A stretch of DNA of 64,000 bases from Scenedesmus sp. ARA3 (taxonomy: Eukaryota > Chlorophyta > Chlorophyceae > Sphaeropleales > Scenedesmaceae): the NCBI GenBank assembly GCA_004335835.1, contig RWJK01000644.1, forward strand, positions 62,318-126,317. Direction: 5' to 3'. This document shows, piece after piece, positions 55,203 through 64,000 of the stretch; the stretch's first letter is position 1, and each line of letters starts with the position of its first letter. Both the position numbers and the translations under genes were made by a program. Below the pieces are notes generated by a model. That model was not told the DNA's origin. It did no database searches and worked only from the letters and a program-made list of their open reading frames with translations.

Positions 55203-56492
55203 ATCAATTTACTAAGCCAGCTAAACACCTAATGATTGGATTGAGTTCGACGTCGTCGGATAAGACCAACAATGTCCAACAAGGCCCAGTTCAAACAGCA
55301 TGGGTCCTCGTAGAAACGAATTGTGTTTAACAATGATGGTGGATGCCTGAGCCGCATGAAAGCTCTTGTGACCGGATCGCTCAAGACCCGCACAAGTGTG
55401 AGCGGTTTTGTAGGGTGACGACCACGTAACCTCAACCGCAGTTCATTGGCTTTTTTTTAAACATGTTTCCTTTAACAAGAATCAACTTTGCTGGAGTTGT
55501 GCTGCCTGCTGAAGAAGTTGCACAGTACACAGGTCCCAAGCACATGGGCCCATGCCGTTGGACAGGCTAGGAGCACGTTTTGGCACGTATGCTGCTGATC
55601 AAATGCTCAGTCAGACCAATGTGTCATCCATATCAGGAATGCACATGACGGCGAAGCAAATTCAAGCGTTACTTATGATTCATGGCTGCCACTTGAACAC
55701 CTGCCTGCCTGTGCAGGCAAGGCAAGCCCTTGAAGGACACTTGGGAAGATTGCGTGTAACCCCTCTATCTATCTATCTATCTTGAAGGACACCGATGCAG
55801 CTCAACTGTTTCAGAGTGTAACAACATTGGCATCATCAGTATTGCTCTGTCAATAACATTGGCAAGTCTGCATAGCCTGTTGTATGAAGCACAGCAAAGG
55901 AGCAACTTCAACCACGTGTTGCCACCAGCTGCACGCTCACCCCCACTCCAAGTGCAATCACCAATCAGCTCAACCCTTACTATGCCTAAGATGTACCTAT
56001 GTCTGCTAGTTGTACAAGTGCCCCATGTATTGAAGCAACATGGAGGGGCTAAGCTGCAGCATGCAGTTGCACCTGCTGTGCAAATACTGCCCAGCCCAGG
56101 CACCCTGGACACGCAAGTCATGCACACTGTAAAGTCCAGTCGCCTAACTAAGCGTCATATGAGTGGGGCTGCCAAAGCGCAGCAACCTGAGTCAGGCGTA
56201 CAGCGTCTTGATAAGAAATGGAGGTGGTGCAATCACTTCTGGTAGAACCGTCAAGCGGCAAACAGCAATGCAAGCCTTGCAATACGTGCAATGTTTTGAG
56301 AGCACGTCGCCACACACACAAACAAAAGCAGCAGCAACAACAAGCAGCCAGCACGTAGGGCAATACGTCATGCAGTAGCAGCACAATGAAAGCAGCCAGC
56401 GACACCGACGTAACACCACCACCGATGATAATGTAACAGGCATGGCACTGGCACACAGTGTTGCAACGTGCATTGCACTAACGCACATCGTG
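55203..56492. other. Intergenic region between the MYB gene end and the RRM gene start
   Basis: About 1.3 kb holding the 3' UTR of the MYB gene and the promoter of the RRM gene (both on the minus strand). A short TATC microsatellite lies at about 55763-55782. No coding signal is seen. Confidence 0.5.
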
Positions 56493-59400
56493 TCACACGC
56501 CATCAATCAGAGCATGCAGCCGGCTGCGCACAGTCGCTGCGTGGCTGCTCTCAAACCGCTCGGGCTGAGCGCTGGCAGCAGCAGGCTTGCGCTGCTCAGC
56601 CACTGCAGCAGAGCTGCCGCACGGCTTGCCCGGCTGCGCTGGCAGCGGCAACATGGGCTGCACGGCTGCCAGGCCTGCAGCAGCTGCCGCAACAGGTGCT
56701 GCTGCAGCTGCAGCGCCCATCATGCTGGCAAGCATTGTGACGGGCTGGATGCTGACCACTGTCACCCGGCCATTGAGCCCAGGCCACTGCATGCTGCCAT
56801 TCAGCATGCTGCCAGAAATAGGTGCACCATCTGCTGCCACTGCACCCTGCTGGTGCTGCCGAAGCAGCGCTGCCAAGGCATCACCAGCAATGGATGGCGC
56901 AGAGCACTGCAATGCACCTGCAGCTGCAGCATTCTCCTTGTTGCCTGAGCTGCCTAGCCTGCTGCTGCTGCTGGTGCCTAGAGGTGGCGTCAGCTGCAGC
57001 ACAGCGGCAGCAGGCACGTCACTCCCCAGCGGTGCTGTGACAATCAGCCCCCCATCTGGCCGCTGCTGCACAGGCCACGCCACCGCAGGCAGCCCAGCAG
57101 GTGCCAGCGGGGACAGGCCAGCTGACACAGGCAGCGTAAACGCCTGCTGCTCAGCACGCGAGCAGCTGATGACTGCAGGCGTGAGGCTCACAGACGCTAC
57201 CGAGCCGCCCCTGCCAGCTGCAGCAGCAGCCGTGGCTGCTGTGCTTGTGCCGGCAGGCGCAGCCTGCTGCGCACTGCCGCCAGCTGCTGCAGCAGGGCTG
57301 AACAGCGGCAGCAGCATCGGCGCTGAGCAGGCACCTGCGCTGGCTGCTGTTGGCGGCGTCATCAGTGCAGAGGAGAAGGGCATCTGCAGGTCACCCTTGC
57401 CAGAGCCCAGCTGCTGCTGTGCTGCTGCTGCAGCAGCGGCAATGCCGCTGCCCCTCTCCAGCTCATCCTGCAGGCGCCTCAGCGCCCTGGAGCCAGCCCT
57501 CACTGCACCTGCGCCCTCGCAGGCCTTGCCTGCTGCCTCACCAGCTGCAGCGCCGTCACAGCCCGCCGCGGCAGCGCCGTCAGCTGCAGCTGCATGCGGC
57601 TGCAGCGGCGTCTGCTGCAGGTTGCGCAGCATTGCCACCATGCCCTGATGCCACTGGCTGGTGGGCGACTGCAGCTGCTGGCAGGGCTGCAGCGGGGAGT
57701 CCATGAACCTGTCATCACCCTTGCTGCTGTCTGAGGAGCCTGTCTGCTGCCCCGTTGAGCCTGCAGCAGCACTCGCAGCTGCAGCGCCAGCTGCAGCTGC
57801 GCCTTCCTGCCGTACAACAGCATCAGCGGAGCAAGGCGCACGGGCAGCTGGCTGTGCGCTGCCCTTGCCTGCTGCTGCTGGTGTCTCCGCCGCGGCGGCC
57901 TCCTGGCTGTTGCCTGCCAGGCCGGCTACCCGTGTTGCGGCTGCAATCAGGCAGTCCTTGTGCAGAGGCGCCAGCGGTCGTGACAGCCGCAGCCTGTGCT
58001 GCGGCGTGACGTAGTCGCTTGGGGACGCGCCCGCACCCCTGTGCAGGCCGTTGCGCTGCTCTGCTGGCGTGTTGGGTGTGCCTGAGCAGCTAGTGTTGTC
58101 GCTGGTGGCCTGCTTCAGGTGCACTGGGGTGTTTGGTGCTGCCTCTGCTGCGGCAGCATCTGATGCCTCTCCAACCAGTTCCAGCTGCGATTGCTCATGC
58201 TGCTGCTGCTGCTCGTCCTGCCGCTGCTCTTCCTGAAGCTGCTGCTGCTGCTGCTGGGCCGCTGAGCGAGCACGTGCCTCAGCAGCATCTGCAGGAGCAT
58301 CTGCCTCAGGTGATATTGCCATTGGGGAACCCTGGCCCTCCTCATCTGGCTGCTGCTGCTCTTCCTGCTGCCGGGGCTGCTGCTGCTGTTGTAATGGTTG
58401 CTGCTGCTGCTGGGGCTGCTGCTGCTGCGGTTGTTGCAGGGGTCGCTGCAGCAGGTGCCTTGGCAGCGCTGAAAGCAGCTGCGATGCCGGCGGCCGCTTC
58501 CAAGAAGCAGTTGGTGGATTACTGCTTGGGTTGGGGCCCAATGGAGACATACCGTGCGGCAGGGCTGCAGCAGCAGCAAGGCCACTGTTTGGACTGCTGC
58601 TGCTGTGTGGCTCCTGAGCAGCAGGGCTGCTGATGTTGCCTGGCAGGCTCTCACTGCTGGTGGGCAGGTCGTGTGTCAGCGGCGCAATGGTCAGCGTGCA
58701 ACCTGCAGGCAGAGTTCAGCAGAGCATTAGCAGAGGGGAGTCAGCGTGATCGCAGCAGGATTGCTGGAAGACGACAAGCACTGCAGTCATGCAAGCAGCT
58801 TGAAGTGTTTGCACACCCACGAATGCCAATCGCACACTTGAGCAGATCAGGTGCCTCAGACAGCATTGGCCCTGTGACAACCCTTGAACAACCCCTTACT
58901 CATGCAACAAATGTGCTGCCACATTTGCTCGTGGCTTTACACCGCAGCACTTTCCCAACACGCACCTGGCAGCTCTGCCTGCTCCGGCTTGGCAGGGCTG
59001 GCTCCAATGTGGATGCCGCTACCCTCGCTGAACAGCGGCACGCGCTGCTTCTTCACAGGCGAAAACAAGCTCAGCCCGCTGCCCAGCAGCCCATCGCCCT
59101 TCGGCGGCTTCACCGCAGACCCTGCTGCTGCTGCCGCCCAGGTGTTGCTGCCGCCCTTGGCCGGGCTGGCAGCAGCCAGGGGCCCGCCCCAGGCCTCGTG
59201 TGTGTCCAGGCGGCGCACCACGCGGTGGTTGACCTGCTGCGCCGCTGCCTGCAGCCCGCAGGCTGCAGCAGGGCTGGGGCCTGTCTCCGCACTGTCTGCT
59301 GGGCAGGCGGCGGCTGCGGCCTTGGCGCTGGTGCCTGCAGTGAGGATGGCAGAGAAACTGGTGAGCTAAGTGTGATGCTGTGGCAGGGTGTGATGCATGT

Positions 59401-62400
59401 CACATCGCTGCGGAGCGCTTGTTGCCAGGAACGTGCAGCAGGCGTATGAGCATGCACGGCCACCACAAGCGATCAGGCTGCGCACAACAGCGCAGAGGAA
59501 CAGCAAACGGCCACGCAGCAAATTGGCTCAGGCCTCACCTGCTGGAGCACCTGCTGCTCGCGCCTCCTCTGCCTGCTGCTCCCCTCGCTCAAGTGCTGGG
59601 CTGGCCAGCAGCGAGCGGCGCGGCAGCGCCTTGCTGGCGCTGTTGCTCTTCCTGCCAGGGCTGAACAGCCGCGCAGGGCTGAACAGGCCGCCGCCGCTGC
59701 GCACTTTGCCACCTGACGGCAGGTCGGGTGTGGCGCTGGTGCCCCGCGTGAACAGCGCGTCCTTGAAGAGCCCGGTAAAGGGCGTCCAGAAGGGCTCGTG
59801 CACGCATGACGGCTGCGGGGACTGCAGCGCAGCTAACGTGGCAGCACTCGGCTGCGTGCGGCCAGCGCTGGGCGGGGACGCGTAGCCTGCAGCAGCGCAC
59901 ACGGTACACGACGCAGCAGCAGTGGCAAGGCAGGCGTTGGTCAGGATAAACTGCATGCAGTGCATGCAGAATCAGCGGTGTTGCTCGCAGGCTACAGTAC
60001 ACAGCGCAGCTACCAGGAGCGCAGCACAGCAGCATTCAAAACACACTCAGCTCTGCAAGGATCTAAATCCAAATCACCCGAAGCCCACACACCACGCCAG
60101 CGCCCACCTGCCATGCGGTCGAACGAGGGCGAGGCCAGCAGGTTCATCAAGTTCTGCTGCGCTGTGGGCCGCCGCGGCGTCACCATCGTGCCAGTGGACT
60201 CCCGCCACCTGCTGCTGCTGCCAGGCACGCGCGCCACCGGCGGCGGCGATAGGAACGCAGCAGCGGTGCTGCCTGCAGCCGCGCCGTCTGCGTTGCATGC
60301 AGTGAGGCTGCTGGCATTGCTGGGCCGTGCTGGCGGGTCTGGCAGCGGGCCGGGGTAGCTGCTGCTACCTAGGCCAAAGCCAAGGATGGGGTCCTCGCCT
60401 GCAGCTGCCTCGTCATCTTCTTCTTCCTCCTCCACGCCTGCATCCATGTAGCTGTCCCCTTCCGCATCACCAAACTCTGCCGCTGCTGCATGCAGGCGGC
60501 TGGCACGCCTGCCACCTCCACCAGCAGCAGCAGCAGCAGCATGTGGCTCTTCCTCGGAGTCCATGCCATCATCTGCTGCTGCTGCTGCTGCGATTGCTGC
60601 TGCCGCATCACGCCCGGACCTGCCAAGGCTGCTCGCCAGCTCCCGAGCATCCTCCGCATCTGCACCAGCTGCGCCGGGCCTGCCAAACAGCGCGCCTCTG
60701 CTGCTGCGCGCGCGCTTGAAGGGGCTTGGGCTGAGCTCGTCCGCCTCCCTGAGCGCGTCTGCATGCTCCGGCGCGTGGTGGCGCTTGGGCGGCGTTGAGG
60801 CCGTGATGAAGTCGCTGCGGCGCAGGCTGGGCGGCTCAAACTCGCAGGACTCCCGCCGCAGCAGGTGGGCCATCTGCAGCAGCGTCTCAGCCCCTGCAAG
60901 GAGGCAGCACGAATTGCACAGCGGGCATGTGGTCAAAGACGGGCCAGAGTAAAGTGCTGCAGCTCACCCAGTGCTGCAGCACAGACGCTAGGATGGACGC
61001 AGCAGGCACCAAGTGCTGCTGGGAGCAACCACACAGCTTCCACTCTGCAAAAGCCATAGCACAGCGCAGGCACATCGCAGCAAATAGCCAGCAAGCAGCT
61101 GAGCCTGGAGTTAACAGCTCACCTGCAGTCTCTTCCTCGTCAAGCTCGCTGCGCCCCTTGCCATTGCCGCCTTTGCGCTGCAGCAGGTGCTGATCGCCAC
61201 GCGGCGGCCTGGGTGGTGACAGCAGCAGCCTGCTGGGCGACCATAAGCCCTGGTGCTGCTGCTGCTGCTGGCTGACCCAGCCGCTGCTACTGCCGCTTCC
61301 ATATCGCGCTGCACTGCTGCCGTAGCTTCGTTGACGGAGCGGCGGAGCTGTCTGCGGCTCCTGCTTGACCTTCACGCCAGGGTACAGCTCCTCTGCAGGC
61401 AAGCTGGCGGCTGCTGACTCACGCCTGCTGCTACCAGCTGCAGCAGCCCCTGCGCTGTCACCGCTGCCCTGCTCCTGCTCTGCATAGCCCTCTTCATCCT
61501 CCTGGTCTGTCCCGCATGCCAGGTCATCACCCACGAGGTGGCCGGGCGGCACAGCAGTGGCAGCAGCAACAGCGGCGGCAGCAGCAGTGCCAGATGTCCC
61601 AGCCAACGCCTTGGCCCACTCCTGCTGTAGGTGTGCTGCCGGCGTGTCAAGTGCGTACATGTCAATGCCTACTGCTGCTGCAGCTGCAGCGATTTCCTCA
61701 GGATTGTACAGGCCAGCTGACACTGCTGCTGCTGCAGCAGCTGCTGCTGCAGCTGCCTCTGCGCTACTGCTGCCTTGATGGTACAGGTTAGGTGATGCGC
61801 TGCGGTCCTCCTGCTCTCCCTCGTACTCTTCTGCCTCGCCATCGTCATCGTCTTCAACCTCTGCCTCTTCATCTTCTTCTTCTTCAGAGTCGGAAAAGTC
61901 GCTGCGCCGGCGGGACGGCTTGCGCTTGCCTGCCTGGCTGCTGCGCTTGCTGCCAGCCTGAGGGTCGAACGGAGCAGCACAACAAGATGTGCAAGTGAGT
62001 AATGTTGGATAAAGTGAAGAAGTGGATGCAAGGTGGCAGACTCGCTTGCAGCTGCACAGTTCTAGCACAGTGGATTGCCAGCAGCAGGTGTGCTCAGCCA
62101 CCACGCTTCACAACCAGGCAGCTTAAGGCAAGCGACCGCGCAAGGTCAACCATGTGATGCAACAAACTTTCAGTGGCAGAACTGACAATGCTGAAAAAAG
62201 CGGCTGCAGCAGCTGCTGACTCACCGCCTGCTGCTTGCCGCTGCCGCCGGAGCTGCTGCCTGCCGGCGCGCCCGACCTGCTGCGGCCGTTGTTTATCTGG
62301 TGCCAGCGCGCGCGGCACTGCTGCGAGGTGCGGCCCTTGAGGCACTTGCTGATGCGAGACCAGCTGGTGCCGTACTGTGCATGCAGCTGCCGCAGCTTCG

Positions 62401-63819
62401 CATCCTCCTCAGGTGACCAGGAGTCCTGCGCAGGCAGGAACAGGGCAGGTGAAGCGTGTGAGCTGTTAATGGTGGTGACTATTCGTCACAGCATGGCAAG
62501 AGGTGTTGGCACAAGCAGCTGCCGCAGTAGCATGGTGCTGGCAGAACACTCAACTGCGAGCTTCAGCCGCAGGTGAAAAGCAGACCTCGATAGCACGGGG
62601 AAGGGCCACATGTGGGCAGTGCGAGCATACACAGCAGCAACAGCACCATTGGCAGCAGCTTGAGACAGGCTCTGCTGCTCACCCTCTTTATGCTTGGGTC
62701 CAAGTGGCGCCGCCAGCGCCCCATGCACTGCTGGTCTGTGCGGCCATCACAGTTGCGGGCAATCTCTGCCCAGCGGCCCACGCCAAAGGTCTTCACCAGC
62801 TCAATCAGCTTGGCATCCTCCTCAGCTGTCCACTTGTCGCGCCTGATGTTTGGGTTGACCTGCAGCAGAGGCAGCAGCAGCAGCAGCAACAACAGCTACA
62901 GTTTGCCAGAGAGAACACTACCACCAGCAACTGCCAGGCACGGCAGCAACTGCCACTGAGGAAGGACATCCAGAGGGCCAGCAAGACAGCTGCTAGCCAG
63001 CAGCAGGCAAAGCTTGAGCTTGCCAACAGGGTGGCGGCAAGCCCAGCGAGGCCTACATTAGCATGGCAATCACGTGCAAGCAGGCAGCGCCTGCTCTGAC
63101 CATCCCAGCTCATTGCACAGTGGGGGTTACGCTTGCTCAGCTGCTGTCCTGTGTCTCAGCTGCTCTGCAGCACCAGCTGCTGCTCACCTTGTGCCGCCAG
63201 CGCTGCGCACACTGCTGCCCGGTCCTGCCAGGGATGTGCTTCGCGACCTCTGACCATTTGTTGCCGACCTTGCTCTGCACAGTACACAGGCAGCAGGCAG
63301 GAGTAAGGCAATGCCCCCTGGCAGCCCTATGCACTGCTGGATCTGGCCACTGCCTGGCAGCTCCTACTGCAGGCAGGCCACAGCTGCTTGCCGTGCCAGT
63401 TTCTGTAACACATATGTCTGCTCTGCAGCATTTTCTGGGGGCTGGCTGAAAGGTGGTTTGACCAAGTTGCACTGCTTAGATGCCGTACACTGGCCAGTTA
63501 CGGCTTGCCCCGCCTGCCTGGTGCTATATTGCTGAGACTATCAAGTCACAGCCATTTAAGCCTTGCGCGCGGCCCGATCGCAGCTGCAGGCCATGCTGCT
63601 ATCGTTGTCCGCTGTCCTGGCTCAACGATGCTGCTGGCTCAAAAACAGCCCCAAGAAGCCACAGGTGCACCCCAATACCTGCCAATAGTACAGTAGGTCA
63701 TCCTCCTCGGGGTCCCAGGCTCCAGTCTGCAGCACAGCGGGCGAGCTCAGGTGAGTCTGTGTTGCGGCAACCAAGGCAGCTGCAGGCCCCACGGCATCGA
63801 ACTGAGCGCTTGAAACCAT
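56493..63819 (-). CDS. Three-repeat MYB transcription factor with many CDK-type SP/TP sites
   Basis: Minus-strand exons: 63819-63679, 63274-63188, 62859-62683, 62425-62225, 61957-61123, 60893-60108, 59886-59539, 59334-58966, 58702-56493; 1,717 residues, all junctions in phase. Three MYB repeats lie at about residues 33-78, 83-133 and 136-185: AWDPEEDDLLYYW..NKWSEVAKHIPGRT; DKWTAEEDAKLIELVKTFG..RWAEIA; DSWSPEEDAKLRQLHAQYG..SWSRIS. Each has the regular Trp triad and ends GRTxQQCxxRW. An acidic tract (SDSEEEEDEEAEVEDDDD) and a KQEP motif follow, then dozens of proline-directed sites, including SPSPFKRARS, STPPKRHH, LFSPARLFSPGRK, LFSPVKKQR and LWSPSRLLLSPP. Plant MYB3R proteins, which control G2/M genes and are CDK targets, look similar outside the DNA-binding domain. 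The repeats themselves also recall SNAPC4/Bas1. Poly-Q/poly-A stretches fill the C-terminal half. Confidence 0.85.
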
Positions 63820-64000
63820 TTAAGCTACCTTAATGGTCTCCTTTCCGGTCACCATTGCTCCTCAGCCGGCCTCTGTGGGTGCGAACTGAGAGCTGCTGCG
63901 CTTCAGAACCAGCCTTTTCCCACTGCCAGGCCCCTTTTGCATGTCAAGTCACGTTGCAATACATGCGACTCGACTCATCAAGCCAGTTGATTGATTGCTG

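Noticed and set aside
55763..55782. TATC run considered as a regulatory or CRISPR-like repeat
   Set aside because: It is a simple tetranucleotide microsatellite of about five units with no spacer structure.

Overview
The window is nuclear DNA of a unicellular green plant, most likely a chlorophyte alga of the Chlorophyceae. The order Sphaeropleales is my guess and is not proven by the sequence. The basis is: dense small GT-AG introns (donors mostly GTGAGC or GTGCGT, acceptors GCAG), very many CAG/CTG trinucleotide runs read as poly-Q, poly-A or poly-S, the chlorophyte poly(A) signal TGTAA after several genes, and a mix of plant-type and cilium-type gene families. I rebuilt exon chains by hand from splice sites, reading phase and family similarity. 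Nothing has been confirmed with transcripts.

Layout. 1-8.1 kb holds two head-to-head TWINKLE-type organellar DNA primase/helicase genes. The minus-strand copy, which runs off the left edge, has the primase zinc finger. The plus-strand copy keeps the helicase, lacks the zinc finger and has lost the TOPRIM acidic residues. A 61-bp foldback covers the stop codon of the plus copy. 9.7-11.5 kb is an ankyrin-repeat gene (+). 12.9-14.9 kb is an unrecognised SP/TP-rich protein (-), divergent from a ZCCHC10-like zinc-knuckle/SR protein (+, 15.3-17.8 kb). 18.8-25.1 kb is a 13-exon gene (+) whose predicted protein follows the plant CBP60 (CBP60g/SARD1) core from end to end. I consider this the most interesting protein in the window. 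27.3-31.9 kb (-) is a ZMYND10-like dynein-arm assembly factor without its MYND finger. Divergent from it is an 11-exon Cu(+)-transporting P1B-ATPase (+, 32.9-40.3 kb) with a metallothionein-like N-terminus and a promoter-like block inside one intron. 41.0-43.3 kb (-) is a uroporphyrinogen-III methyltransferase-like gene, divergent from a zinc-type medium-chain dehydrogenase (+, 43.7-46.3 kb). 46.8-48.0 kb is a 66-residue protein resembling complex I subunit B9/NDUFA3, with a 4-nt first coding exon. 48.0-52.1 kb has no gene I can support and is strongly strand-asymmetric; it may be a very long 3' UTR of the four-RRM RNA-binding protein gene (-, 52.1-55.2 kb). 56.5-63.8 kb (-) is a 1,717-residue three-repeat MYB protein loaded with CDK-type SP/TP sites.

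There is no operon logic here. Four neighbouring pairs are divergent and share short intergenic promoters (TWINKLE pair, SP/TP protein-ZCCHC10, ZMYND10-Cu ATPase, methyltransferase-dehydrogenase). I see no rRNA, convincing tRNA, CRISPR array, transposase or viral gene.
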